Positions 35,005 through 45,029 of a stretch of DNA of 62,815 nucleotides are shown in pieces. Within the stretch, counting starts at the first letter, position 1. Each line of letters opens with the position of its first letter. The position numbers were made by a program, and so were the translations under genes. Under the pieces are notes generated by a model, which was not told where the DNA came from, searched no databases, and worked only from the letters and a program-made list of their open reading frames with translations. Origin of the DNA: Gracilibacillus sp. YIM 98692 (GTDB lineage Bacteria; Bacillota; Bacilli; Bacillales; Amphibacillaceae); assembly GCF_010993965.1 (NCBI RefSeq), contig NZ_WIXM01000021.1, positions 1 through 62,815 of the forward strand. The letters are read 5' to 3'.

Positions 35005-35907
35005 ATGAAACTAATACTTACTGAGGCATTTAAATATAGTGAAGAGCAGATAGATAGATTAAAGTCACTTGGATATAAAATTCTGTCTATTCAGGATGAG
35101 AGGGTTCCTCTGGAAGTTGATGTTTCAGATATTGACGCTGTAGTTTGTAACGGTCTATTTCTATATAATGACATCAAAAAGTTTAAGAACTTGAAATTCA
35201 TACAACTCACAAGTGCAGGTCTAGATAGGGTACCACTCGACTATATTAAGGACCAAGGTATTAAACTTTTTAATGCCAAGGGAGTGTATAGTGTTCCAAT
35301 GGCAGAATGGGTTGTACTTAAAATTTTAGAAATCTATAAAAAGAGTAGGAAGTTTTATGAGGCTCAGTGTGAACATAAATGGGAAAAACAACGGGTTTTA
35401 TTTGAGTTAACAAATAAAACTGCAGCCATTATTGGATTTGGTGATGTTGGATCTGAGGTTGCTAAAAGACTTAAGGCATTCGATGTAAACATAGTCGGCG
35501 TTGGTAGGAGTAAAAAGGAATCTCTATATGTTGATGAATTTTACTTAATAGATCAAATAGATGATGTTCTTAAAAAGAGTGATATTGTAATCTTGACTCT
35601 ACCACTTACAGATGAAACAAGACAGCTAATTGATGCTGATAGGATTGAAAATATGAGAGCTAATAGTGTTCTTATTAATGTTTCCCGAGGTAGAGTGATA
35701 GATGAAATGGCCCTAATTGAGGCTCTACGTGCAGATAAGTTTAGTGGTGTAGCTCTTGATGTTTTTGAAGAGGAACCTCTGAGTGAAGGTAGTCCACTAT
35801 GGGATTTTAAGAGAGTATTATTAACACCACATAATTCATACGTTTCAAATAGAATTAATGAAAGACTTTTTGAGATGTTAATTAATCACATAAAATTAGT
35901 TTTTTAA
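35005..35907 (+). CDS. D-2-hydroxyacid dehydrogenase family protein
   Basis: The start at ATG 35005 follows AAAAGGAATG; a TTG frame upstream is possible. The 300-aa protein has the NAD-binding IGFGDVGSEVAKRL and the catalytic Arg (NVSRGRVIDE), Glu (VFEEEPL) and His (LTPHNS) of the family. It should reduce a 2-keto acid to a D-2-hydroxy acid, or the reverse. Pairing with the preceding aldolase suggests the two act in sequence on the same carbon skeleton. Confidence 0.88.
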   Translation: MKLILTEAFKYSEEQIDRLKSLGYKILSIQDERVPLEVDVSDIDAVVCNGLFLYNDIKKFKNLKFIQLTSAGLDRVPLDYIKDQGIKLFNAKGVYSVPMAEWVVLKILEIYKKSRKFYEAQCEHKWEKQRVLFELTNKTAAIIGFGDVGSEVAKRLKAFDVNIVGVGRSKKESLYVDEFYLIDQIDDVLKKSDIVILTLPLTDETRQLIDADRIENMRANSVLINVSRGRVIDEMALIEALRADKFSGVALDVFEEEPLSEGSPLWDFKRVLLTPHNSYVSNRINERLFEMLINHIKLVF

Positions 35908-35950
35908 TGAAATGTTAAAATTAAATATGATTAAGAGAGTAGGGTGAAAA

Positions 35951-36775
35951 ATGTTATTTAGTTTATTAATGTCTGTTTACTATAAAGAGGAACCTGAGTA
36001 TTTGGATGAGTGTTTAACTAGTATATTGAACCAGACAGTGTTACCAAATGAAATAGTAATTGTAAAAGATGGGCCACTTACACAAGATTTAGAAGATGTT
36101 CTAGAAAAGTTCTCTTTAATGAATCTACAATTGTATAAAGTAATAGAATTAGAAGAAAATGTAGGGTTAGGCAAGGCCTTGGCGATTGGTGTAGAAAATT
36201 GTAGTTATGATCTTATTGCAAGGATGGACTCAGATGATGTTGCTAGAGAAGATAGGTTTGAAAAACAAGTTAAGTTTTTTAAATCAGATATAGAACTAGA
36301 TTTGTTAGGAAGCCATATAATTGAATTTGAGGGACATGTTTCCAATAAGCTTGCTAAAAGAAAGGTACCTTTATCTTCTGATGAAATAAATAAATATGCA
36401 AAAAAAAGAAATCCGTTTAATCATGTAACAGTTATGTATAAAAAGGAAGCAGTCTTAAAAGCAGGAAATTACAGAAAAGTTTCTGGAATGGGATATGAGG
36501 ATTATGATTTATGGATCAGGATGTTAATGTTAGAATCAAAATGTAGTAACACAGATGATAGTTTGGTCTTTGTAAGGGTTGGTAAGGACATGTATCAAAG
36601 GCGCGGTAATAAAGAAAGGTTGATTACAGCGTTACACTTTAGAAAAAATATGTATAGATCTGGTTTTTGTTCACTATCAGACTATTTATTTGCAAGTAGC
36701 GTAAATATTTTCGTGGCCTTTATTCCTAATATATTGAGAGAATTTATATATAAAAAAATGTTGCGGACGAATTAA
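35951..36775 (+). CDS. Glycosyltransferase family 2 (AmsE-like)
   Basis: A 274-aa GT-A glycosyltransferase. LLMSVYYKEEPEYLDECLTS and NEIVIVKDGPLTQDL resemble the amylovoran AmsE branch, and ARMDSDDVAREDRFEKQ carries the D-x-D-type metal site. GYEDYDLWIRML is the acceptor-side motif. It adds one sugar to the lipid-linked EPS unit on the cytoplasmic face; donor and linkage cannot be read from sequence. Confidence 0.9.
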   Translation: MLFSLLMSVYYKEEPEYLDECLTSILNQTVLPNEIVIVKDGPLTQDLEDVLEKFSLMNLQLYKVIELEENVGLGKALAIGVENCSYDLIARMDSDDVAREDRFEKQVKFFKSDIELDLLGSHIIEFEGHVSNKLAKRKVPLSSDEINKYAKKRNPFNHVTVMYKKEAVLKAGNYRKVSGMGYEDYDLWIRMLMLESKCSNTDDSLVFVRVGKDMYQRRGNKERLITALHFRKNMYRSGFCSLSDYLFASSVNIFVAFIPNILREFIYKKMLRTN

Positions 36776-36796
36776 TAATACGGGAGTATGATATCA

Positions 36797-37912
36797 ATGA
36801 AGCCTATAAGGGTATTACAAGTTTTTGGACAAATGAACCGTGCAGGTGCTGAAACATTTATTATGAATGTTTATCGTAATATTGATAGGAGCAAGATTCA
36901 GTTTGATTTCTTAGTTTATAAGGAAGAACCTGGTAATTATGACTTGGAAATTCAACAATTAGGTGGCAAGCTATATAGGATTGCACCTATTCATCCTAGA
37001 ACATATTTCAATTTCAAAAAGGATCTTAAGCATTTTTTTAATGTCCATACTGAGTATAAGATTGTACATTCACATATTGATTCATTAAGTACATTACCAT
37101 TAAAAGCCGCAAAAAAAGCTGGATTGCCCTTTCGTATAGCTCATAGTCATACTACAAGAGTACCTAAAAATGTTAAATCATTATATAAATTAGCTTCAAA
37201 ACAGTCTATTAATAAACATTGTACTCATAGGTTTGCTTGTTCAAAACAGGCACTAGTATGGTTGTTTGGTAGTAAATATACGGGTTTAGATAATTCTAAG
37301 ATAATAAAAAATGGGATTGATGTTGATAAATTTTTATTTAATAGAGACATAAGGAATAAAACTAGAAAATTATTAAATTTAGAAGGGAAGTTTGTAATAG
37401 GGAGTGTAGGTAAATTTACCAAAACAAAAAATCATACGTTTTTGATTGATGTTTTTAATGATATACAAAAAAAAGATAAAAATGCAGTGCTAATTTTAAT
37501 TGGAACAGGTAATAGAAAAAAAATGTTACAGAATAAAATTAGTAAATTAAATATAGAAGAAAAAGTCAAATTTTTAGGAAATCGAAATGATGTTAATGAT
37601 TTAATGCAAGCTATGGACGCTCTAATACATCCATCACTATATGAAGGATTACCTTTAACACTAATCGAGGCACAAACATCTGGTTTACCTTGTATGGTTT
37701 CAAGGACAGTAAGTAATGAGGTGAAAATTACCAATCTAGTTAATTTTCTAGATCTTAATGACTCTACAAGTAAATGGTCAGATATGGTATTAAGCAAAAA
37801 GAATTATAAAAGAGACTATATGAAAGATATAATACAAGCATCAGGTTTTGATACTAAGAATATCTCTAAAGATCTTGAGGAATTTTATATGAATTTAAGT
37901 GAAAAAATTTAA
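36797..37912 (+). CDS. Glycosyltransferase family 4 (EpsF-like)
   Basis: ATG 36797 follows GGGAG by about ten bases, better than the ATG at 36788. This 371-aa GT-B enzyme has the N-terminal VFGQMNRAGAETFIMNVYRN motif and C-terminal IGSVGKFTKTKNH and PSLYEGLPLTLIEAQTSGLP (E-x7-E). It resembles B. subtilis EpsF. A second, similar gene follows at 38868, suggesting duplication with change of specificity. Confidence 0.92.
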   Translation: MKPIRVLQVFGQMNRAGAETFIMNVYRNIDRSKIQFDFLVYKEEPGNYDLEIQQLGGKLYRIAPIHPRTYFNFKKDLKHFFNVHTEYKIVHSHIDSLSTLPLKAAKKAGLPFRIAHSHTTRVPKNVKSLYKLASKQSINKHCTHRFACSKQALVWLFGSKYTGLDNSKIIKNGIDVDKFLFNRDIRNKTRKLLNLEGKFVIGSVGKFTKTKNHTFLIDVFNDIQKKDKNAVLILIGTGNRKKMLQNKISKLNIEEKVKFLGNRNDVNDLMQAMDALIHPSLYEGLPLTLIEAQTSGLPCMVSRTVSNEVKITNLVNFLDLNDSTSKWSDMVLSKKNYKRDYMKDIIQASGFDTKNISKDLEEFYMNLSEKI

Positions 37913-37957
37913 TTGTGATTATTTTAATATTTTTATATTAGAATCAAAGGAGTATTT

Positions 37958-38866
37958 ATGGGTTCAGATGAGTTCAAGTATAAAATAACGGTATTTACGC
38001 CAACTTATAATAGAGAAAATAAGATTATGAAACTATATGACTCATTAAAAGCACAATCCAATAAATCTTTTGAGTGGATAGTAATTGATGATGGGTCTAC
38101 TGATAACACTGAGATGTTACTTCGTCAATGGTCTGATATCTCCAATGGATTTCCTATTAAATATGAAGAAACTAAAAATGGTGGTAAGCATAGGGCAATT
38201 AATAAAGGGTTAGAACTTTCACAAGGTGAACTTTTTTTTATTGTAGATTCTGACGATTTATTAGTTGACGATGCAATAGATATAATAATTAAGTGGTATG
38301 ATTCAGTAAAGAATAAAAATGATTTTGCAGGAGTTGCTGGATTAAAAGGTTACACGAAACATAAAATGGTAGGGAAGACGTTTAACGGAGAACATCTAGA
38401 TGCAACCTCTTTAGAAAGATCAAAACATAACATTTTAGGTGATAAAGCAGAGATTTTTAAGACAAGCTTGTTGAAAAAATTTAAATTCCCTGAGATTGAA
38501 AATGAAAAGTTTATTACTGAGTCATTAGTCTGGTATAGAATAGCCAATAAAGGCTATAAATTAAGATGGTTTAACCAGATAATATATATATGTGATTATC
38601 TAGAAGATGGTTTAACACGTAATATTGATAAGCTTTATATTGATAATTTTGAAGGTTATACATTTTTTTTAAAAGAAATATTAAAATATAATGATCTTCC
38701 AAGGGGCAGAAAAATAAAAATTGTTTCAGCTTATATTTATAGAGGTAAAAAGAAGGGCAGATCATTAAGACAGATATCTAAAAATATTGACAAAAATATT
38801 CTTTTTGTATTGTTTTTATTTGTTATTTCATCTATTTATAAACTTATTATAAGGGGAAAAAATTGA
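37958..38866 (+). CDS. Glycosyltransferase family 2
   Basis: A 302-aa GT-A enzyme with TVFTPTYNREN, DDGSTDNTEMLLRQW, NGGKHRAINKGLELSQGELF and FIVDSDDLL. A C-terminal hydrophobic/basic stretch may associate with the membrane. AAAGGAG precedes the ATG, and the next gene starts one base after its stop. Confidence 0.9.
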   Translation: MGSDEFKYKITVFTPTYNRENKIMKLYDSLKAQSNKSFEWIVIDDGSTDNTEMLLRQWSDISNGFPIKYEETKNGGKHRAINKGLELSQGELFFIVDSDDLLVDDAIDIIIKWYDSVKNKNDFAGVAGLKGYTKHKMVGKTFNGEHLDATSLERSKHNILGDKAEIFKTSLLKKFKFPEIENEKFITESLVWYRIANKGYKLRWFNQIIYICDYLEDGLTRNIDKLYIDNFEGYTFFLKEILKYNDLPRGRKIKIVSAYIYRGKKKGRSLRQISKNIDKNILFVLFLFVISSIYKLIIRGKN

Positions 38867-38867
38867 A

Positions 38868-40004
38868 ATGGTAAGAATTTTACATGTTCTTGGAGGACTA
38901 AATTCTGGCGGAATGGCTACTATGATTATGAATTATTACAGAAATCTAGATAGAGATAAGATACAGTTTGATTTTTTAGTATCACAAAAAGAATCCTTCT
39001 ATGATGATGAAGTAATTAGGTTAGGCGGTAAAATTCACAGAATAACACCTCGAAAAAATAATCTTGTAAAAAATATTCAAGAGATAGAGAACTTCTTTAA
39101 AAATTATCATAATGATTATAAAATAATTCATATTCATCAAGGAGTTTTAAATTTAAGCTTTTTAAAGAAAGCTAAGAAATATAATATTCCGGTTGTAATA
39201 GCTCATTCTCATGGAATTAACAAAAACCATTTAAAATATTTAAAAATTTATAATCAATTTTATGCAAAGCCTACTATTTCCTATTTAGCCACTGATTATT
39301 TCTCATGTAGTGAAAAAATGGTAAATCATATTTTTAATGATAACATTCTAAAAAGTGAAGAATATTATTTAATGCGTAACGCAATCGATACGGAAAAATT
39401 TAAATTTGAAATGAACAATAGAAAGAAACTGAGGGAAAAGTATCAATTAGAAAATAAATTTATTATAGGTCATGTTGGAACATTTTTAGAAGTTAAAAAT
39501 CATGAATTCATTATAGATACCTTTAAGGAAATAACTAATATTAAAGATCACTCTGTACTAATGTTAATAGGTGATGGGAAGTTAAAGGATAGAATAATAA
39601 ATAAGGTAAATGAAATGAACTTAAGTGATAAAGTAATATTTCTTGGTTTAAGAAATGATGTTAATGAATTAATGAGTTTGATGGATGGATTAATATTTCC
39701 TTCTTTATATGAAGGCTATCCTTTAGTACTTATAGAAGCTCAAACGTCTGGATTACAATGTTTTATATCAGATAGTATAGATGGGGGTATAAAGTTAACA
39801 AATTTAATTAATTTTCTTAGTTTAAAGGAGAGGCCGATTGATTGGGCAAAAAAAATATGTCAAATGTATGAGCCCAATCATATTAATTATAGGAAGGATT
39901 ATTATGAAAGGATTATTAAATGTGGTTTTAGCATTAAAGAAGAAGCACAGAAACTTCAAAAATTTTATTTAGATAAATATAACGAGCAGGAGAAGTATGA
40001 ATGA
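38868..40004 (+). CDS. Glycosyltransferase family 4 (EpsF-like)
   Basis: A 378-aa GT-B enzyme. HVLGGLNSGGMATMIMNYYR, QFDFLVSQKE, GHVGTFLEVKNH and PSLYEGYPLVLIEAQTSGLQ parallel the EpsF-like enzyme two genes upstream, so the pair probably arose by duplication. Its stop overlaps the polymerase gene start by four bases (ATGA). Confidence 0.92.
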   Translation: MVRILHVLGGLNSGGMATMIMNYYRNLDRDKIQFDFLVSQKESFYDDEVIRLGGKIHRITPRKNNLVKNIQEIENFFKNYHNDYKIIHIHQGVLNLSFLKKAKKYNIPVVIAHSHGINKNHLKYLKIYNQFYAKPTISYLATDYFSCSEKMVNHIFNDNILKSEEYYLMRNAIDTEKFKFEMNNRKKLREKYQLENKFIIGHVGTFLEVKNHEFIIDTFKEITNIKDHSVLMLIGDGKLKDRIINKVNEMNLSDKVIFLGLRNDVNELMSLMDGLIFPSLYEGYPLVLIEAQTSGLQCFISDSIDGGIKLTNLINFLSLKERPIDWAKKICQMYEPNHINYRKDYYERIIKCGFSIKEEAQKLQKFYLDKYNEQEKYE

Positions 40005-41134
40005 TTAATATTAATCATGTTATTTTTCTATTAATCCCGATAATTACCCTACCTATAATATTACTAATGCTATTTAAATTTAGAAAACACTATCTTAAAA
40101 TACTTCCCTTTTTATGTTTAGTTATAAGTATTGTAGCTTATAGCATTAAACCAAGGATTACTGACGATTTATTTTCCTATTTTACTACATTAGATCAGAT
40201 GAGAACGAGAGGTTTAGATTTTGTACAGAGTATTTCAGGGTACACTGATTTTTTTGTTACTAATTATTATTTTTATATAATTTCTCTTTTTCATAACAAT
40301 CATCTTTTACCTGCAATAAGTGCTTTCATAGGTTATTTCATACTATTCTATATTATATTTAACTTTGCTAATAAAAATAATGTTGGTACTAAGTTGCTAA
40401 TATTTATCTCTTTCTTTACTATTAGCATAATTCCCTTTTTGGAAATTTCAGCTGCAATTCGAAATGCTTTATGTTTTTTAGTTTTTATACTTGCTCTATA
40501 TAGAGATACTGTTCAGGGTAAAAAGAATTATATAACTTATATTTTTTATTTCATCTCAATCTCTATTCATTCAGCAGCTATTCTCTTAATCTTCTTAAGA
40601 ATATTACTTATATTTTTAAAAACAAAAAAGAGAGTATTTATATTATCAATATTCGTTTTGTTTTGGCCATTATTTCTAAATGAAATCTTAAATGTCTTAT
40701 ATTTATTACCTGATTATAAAATAGTTGGAATATTAATTGGAAAGATTATTGATTATACTATTGAGGCTAAAGGGAGCCTAAGTTGGAGTAGGGATATACT
40801 TATATATAGACTTGGTATTATTATCATTTTTGTGATTTTTACATTCTTAACATCTAATAAAATTAAAAAGAATAATTATGGGTTATATAAATATATGAAT
40901 ATGCTCCAAATAGTTTCCTTTTTTATAATTGGTGCTACTTTTGGAATGTATATAAACATTATTTTTAGATATACATCATTTATTTTTATGGCTTTTAGTT
41001 TACCTCTTTTATTTGGAGTGAAGTATTTTCCAAATAAATTAAGGGTTCTATTGTTTTACGTGTTATTTCTTTTTGCTTGCGCAGGAATTTACTATCATAT
41101 TCTAATTTTTTCTAATTTAAATTTTTTATATTAA
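40001..41134 (+). CDS. EpsG-family polysaccharide polymerase (Wzy-like)
   Basis: This 377-aa protein has about ten to twelve membrane helices and is very AT-rich. The SIKPRITDDLFSYF loop and a central ISAAIRNALCFLVFILALYR...HSAAILLI pattern are typical of the EpsG group of polymerases, which join repeat units outside the membrane. Coupled to the preceding glycosyltransferase gene by ATGA overlap. Confidence 0.85.
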   Translation: MININHVIFLLIPIITLPIILLMLFKFRKHYLKILPFLCLVISIVAYSIKPRITDDLFSYFTTLDQMRTRGLDFVQSISGYTDFFVTNYYFYIISLFHNNHLLPAISAFIGYFILFYIIFNFANKNNVGTKLLIFISFFTISIIPFLEISAAIRNALCFLVFILALYRDTVQGKKNYITYIFYFISISIHSAAILLIFLRILLIFLKTKKRVFILSIFVLFWPLFLNEILNVLYLLPDYKIVGILIGKIIDYTIEAKGSLSWSRDILIYRLGIIIIFVIFTFLTSNKIKKNNYGLYKYMNMLQIVSFFIIGATFGMYINIIFRYTSFIFMAFSLPLLFGVKYFPNKLRVLLFYVLFLFACAGIYYHILIFSNLNFLY

Positions 41135-41199
41135 AAGATGAACTTAATTCATTTTGTAGATTGATAAATACAAAAAGGATGGAATAATAAGGTGGTTAA

Positions 41200-42219
41200 A
41201 TGGTAACTATAATAATTCCAGTATATAATGCTAAGTTATATATTGAAAGAACTTTAGAAAGTGTTTTAAATCAAACATACAAGAATATTCAAATAATATT
41301 AGTTGACGATGGATCAACAGACAACTCCCGTAAAATATGTAATAAATATGCGGAACAATACAGTAATATAGAGGTGCACTATCAAGAAAATAAGGGTGTA
41401 TCTGCAGCACGCAATTTAGGTATGAAAAAAGCTGCAGGAACATATATTCAGTTTGTTGATTCTGATGATTATATTGAAAGAAATATGGTTGAGTCTTTTG
41501 TTAGGGATATAGAAATAAATAAATGTGATTTAGTTATAGGTGGCTATAAAAATATTGATAATTCTAATGGAAGTGTTACTTCAAAAAAATCACCCGAGTC
41601 AATTCTTAAAGGAATGGTAGATAAAGATAGATTGCTATTAAAATTAGGGTTACTTTATAATGAACTACTAATAAATGCAATTTGGAATAAGTTATATTTG
41701 AAATCAATAATTGATAAACATGGTATTGAATTTAAAGAAGAGATAAGAAGAGGGGAAGATTTGCTATTTAACCTTGATTATATTGATTGCTGTTCAAGAA
41801 TATATTTATCTAAAAATATAGGGTATAACTATGTTCAATATGGAAAAGATAGTCAATCTATAACTTCAAAATTTCAGGACAATATTGAATACAATGAAAT
41901 ATTTATATATGAAAAATTGAAAGAATTTCTTTTAAGAAATGAAAGCTATGAAGGTCAAAATTTAATAGTAATTGAAAATAAATTTATTCAAAATTTGCTG
42001 GAATGTATATGGTATTATTTTAATTTTGAACTAGAACATCATGAAATAAAAAATAGAATCAAAAAAATAATGAACATCCTTAATGGAAATCAATATTATG
42101 ATAATTTTAAACCGCGTAATTTACAAGGTAAAATACTAAATATTTTTATTAAATATAGGGTGGTGGGTATTGTGATGTTACTAGCATACACAAAGAAAAA
42201 AATGAAAAGATTTAAATAA
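41200..42219 (+). CDS. Glycosyltransferase family 2
   Basis: A 339-aa GT-A enzyme with IIIPVYNAKLYIERTLESVL, DDGSTDNSRKICNKYA, NKGVSAARNLGMKKA and FVDSDDYIERNM. RGEDLLFNLDYI is the acceptor-side motif. AAGGTGG precedes the ATG. This is one of five GT genes; together with the initiating transferase they imply a repeat unit of up to about six sugars. Confidence 0.92.
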   Translation: MVTIIIPVYNAKLYIERTLESVLNQTYKNIQIILVDDGSTDNSRKICNKYAEQYSNIEVHYQENKGVSAARNLGMKKAAGTYIQFVDSDDYIERNMVESFVRDIEINKCDLVIGGYKNIDNSNGSVTSKKSPESILKGMVDKDRLLLKLGLLYNELLINAIWNKLYLKSIIDKHGIEFKEEIRRGEDLLFNLDYIDCCSRIYLSKNIGYNYVQYGKDSQSITSKFQDNIEYNEIFIYEKLKEFLLRNESYEGQNLIVIENKFIQNLLECIWYYFNFELEHHEIKNRIKKIMNILNGNQYYDNFKPRNLQGKILNIFIKYRVVGIVMLLAYTKKKMKRFK

Positions 42220-42340
42220 TTAACATCAAAAATAAGAAGACTTTTTGTTGTTTAGTAAAGTTTTAATCAGGTTATTTTTTAAAGTATTAATTTATGAAAA
42301 TAATCCGATAAATTTACCAGATGAATAGGGGCTAAGTACT

Positions 42341-43870
42341 TTGAAAGTCAATCAAATAAAAGCGGGTGTTATATTATCATACATTGAAGTAGGAATAAAG
42401 TTCATAATTGGATTATTATTTGTACCAATCTTACTGCATTATTTGGGACAAGATGAATATGGTTTATACCAACTTATGGGTTCAATTATTGCCTATATGG
42501 CAATAATTGATTTTGGATTATCTAGTACTATTACTAGATATTATTCAAAATATATTGCTAAAGATAACGAAAAGAATAAAGAGAATATACTAGGTATTGC
42601 CGCTGTTTTATATTTCTCTATCACATTAATTTCAATAATTATCAGTATAATAATTTATCAGTATTTAGATTCAATATTTAAAAATTCTTTAACACCTAGC
42701 GAGTTAATATCTGCAAAAAAAATATTTATAATCGTTATTATTAACATAGGGCTATCTATTGGATCTCAATTCTTTAGAGCAATTATTAATTCACATGAAA
42801 AGTTTATATTTATGAGGACATTAATTTTAGTAAAAAGTATAGTGACTCCTGTTGCAATAATAGCGATACTTTCCTTCGAAGCTAATGCATTCAATGTAGT
42901 ATTGACTCAAACTTTTTTTAACTTATTAATAATAATCATTATGGTGTTTTACAGTTTTTCAAAAATAAAGATTAAAGTTAAATTGCACTATTTAGATATA
43001 CCGCTTTTAAAAGAAATGTTTGGGTTTTCGTTTTTTATATTTATTACTGCTATTACTGATCAAATTTTTTGGCGGTCCGACCAGATAATATTAGGTATTG
43101 TTGCTGGAACTTCCTCAGTTGCAATCTATGCTATAGCCTCGCAGATTGTATTAAATTATACTAATTTATCAACTGCCATGTCGGGAATTTTTCTACCAAA
43201 TGTTACTAAAAGGGTAGAAAGAAATGCATCTGATAATGAGTTAACAAATTTATTTATAAAAATTGGAAGGTTGCAGTACCTCTTATTATTATGTGTACTA
43301 ATGGGGTTTATATTATTTGGGAAACAATTTATTAATCTATGGGTAGGAGAAGAATTTTATACCTCATACTATATAACCTTAATTATTATGATCCCTTTTA
43401 CCATAGACCTCATTCAGAATATGGGGTTAATAATATTAAAAGCGAAAAACTTGTATGCGTATAGGGCAAAAGTATTTCTGGTGATTGCAATTATAAACAT
43501 TGTAATGACAGTACCTTTAGCAATTGCTCTTGGAGGAATAGGGGCTGCTATAGCATCTGGGATTTCATATTTTGTGGGTAATGCAATAATAATGAATATA
43601 TATTATTTTAAAAAAGTAAAAATTGATGTAGTTAAGTTTTGGAAAGAAATTCTAAATATAACCCTTCCCTTGTTAATTGTATTTTTTATTGGCTTTTTCA
43701 TAGAAAAGATTAATTTCTATCCAGATATTTCTAATCTAGGTGTTAAAATAACCCTGTTTATGATTATTTACTTTGTTATAGCATGGTTTTTAGCAATGAA
43801 TAGTTTTGAAAAGGAATTATTAATAAAACCTTTTAGAAAGATATTAAGAAAGATAGTTAGGAAAATATAA
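42341..43870 (+). CDS. Wzx-type oligosaccharide flippase
   Basis: Start is TTG 42341 after AGGGG. This 509-aa MATE/MOP-superfamily exporter has about 12 to 14 helices (IKAGVILSYIEVGIKFIIGL near the N-terminus, WRSDQIILGIVAGTSSVAIY in the middle). It turns the lipid-linked repeat unit to the outer face for the EpsG-like polymerase. Length and helix spacing match EpsK/Wzx proteins. Confidence 0.92.
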   Translation: MKVNQIKAGVILSYIEVGIKFIIGLLFVPILLHYLGQDEYGLYQLMGSIIAYMAIIDFGLSSTITRYYSKYIAKDNEKNKENILGIAAVLYFSITLISIIISIIIYQYLDSIFKNSLTPSELISAKKIFIIVIINIGLSIGSQFFRAIINSHEKFIFMRTLILVKSIVTPVAIIAILSFEANAFNVVLTQTFFNLLIIIIMVFYSFSKIKIKVKLHYLDIPLLKEMFGFSFFIFITAITDQIFWRSDQIILGIVAGTSSVAIYAIASQIVLNYTNLSTAMSGIFLPNVTKRVERNASDNELTNLFIKIGRLQYLLLLCVLMGFILFGKQFINLWVGEEFYTSYYITLIIMIPFTIDLIQNMGLIILKAKNLYAYRAKVFLVIAIINIVMTVPLAIALGGIGAAIASGISYFVGNAIIMNIYYFKKVKIDVVKFWKEILNITLPLLIVFFIGFFIEKINFYPDISNLGVKITLFMIIYFVIAWFLAMNSFEKELLIKPFRKILRKIVRKI

Positions 43871-43897
43871 AATGGATTTTATCTAGGGGATGATTTT

Positions 43898-44908
43898 ATG
43901 GAAATACTAGTAACTGGTGGTGCAGGATATATTGGCTCCCATACATGTGTAGCTTTGTTAGAGGCAGGATACAAAGTAGTGATGGTGGATAATTTCATAA
44001 ATAGTAAACCTGAAAATATTGATAAAGTAAAGCAAATAACCAAAAAGGAAATTATGTTCTATCAGGCTGATGTTACAGATGAAGCTGCAGTAAACACCAT
44101 CTTTTCTAAACATAAAATAGGTGGTGTTATTCATTTTGCTGGCCTTAAAGCGGTGGGTGAATCAGTAGAGAAACCCCAAGCTTATTATTATAATAACCTC
44201 GTTAGTACAATGATACTTGCTAAAGCGTGTCTTAAGTATGGTGTGGAAAAATTCGTCTTTAGCTCATCAGCAACAGTTTATGGGGATAACGTAGTACCAT
44301 TTATTGAGACAATGGATCTATTACCAACTACCAATCCTTATGGTGAAACGAAAGCCATGAGTGAACGAATTCTAAATGATATTGCAAAAGCAAACCCATG
44401 TTTTTCAGTCTCTCTACTTCGTTATTTTAATCCAGTAGGTGCTCATGAGAGTGGCTTAATTGGTGAAGCACCTAATGGTACTCCCAATAACCTTATGCCT
44501 TATGTTACTCAGGTGGCCAAAGGAAAGTTAGAGAAACTCAGGGTCTTTGGTAACGACTATCCGACGATAGATGGTACAGGAGTAAGAGATTATATTCATG
44601 TAGTCGATCTTGCTGAGGGTCATGTCGCTGCATTAGATAAACTCAAAAAAGGAGCCCATGTTTATAACCTAGGAACCGGTCAAGGCACTAGCGTACTAGA
44701 ATTAGTAAAAGCGTTTGAAGAATCTAATGGTGTTAAAGTTCCTTATGAAATAGTAGAGCGCAGACCTGGAGATATTGCTTCATGTTATGCTGATGCTTCA
44801 AAAGCTAAAAAGGAATTAGGATGGCAAGCTAAAAGAGATATAGCCACAATGTGTAGGGATGCTTGGAGATTTGAGGAGAATTATGAACAAATATTGAGAA
44901 CTAAATAA
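43898..44908 (+). CDS. galE: UDP-glucose 4-epimerase
   Basis: This 336-aa short-chain dehydrogenase interconverts UDP-glucose and UDP-galactose. GGAGYIGSHTCVALLEAG binds NAD, SSSATVYG holds the catalytic Ser, and NPYGETK contributes Tyr and Lys. Length and motifs are standard GalE. AGGGGATG precedes the ATG. It supplies galactose for the core glycosyltransferases. Confidence 0.95.
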   Translation: MEILVTGGAGYIGSHTCVALLEAGYKVVMVDNFINSKPENIDKVKQITKKEIMFYQADVTDEAAVNTIFSKHKIGGVIHFAGLKAVGESVEKPQAYYYNNLVSTMILAKACLKYGVEKFVFSSSATVYGDNVVPFIETMDLLPTTNPYGETKAMSERILNDIAKANPCFSVSLLRYFNPVGAHESGLIGEAPNGTPNNLMPYVTQVAKGKLEKLRVFGNDYPTIDGTGVRDYIHVVDLAEGHVAALDKLKKGAHVYNLGTGQGTSVLELVKAFEESNGVKVPYEIVERRPGDIASCYADASKAKKELGWQAKRDIATMCRDAWRFEENYEQILRTK

Positions 44909-45029
44909 TTTTTAATTATAGGTAAATTATAAAAATTTCTAGTGATGAAAATGAGAAACGACAGTACTGTAAAGACGTATTATTAAAAAGCAATTTTAAT
45001 AGTTAGTTATATTATAAGGGGTGTTAATA

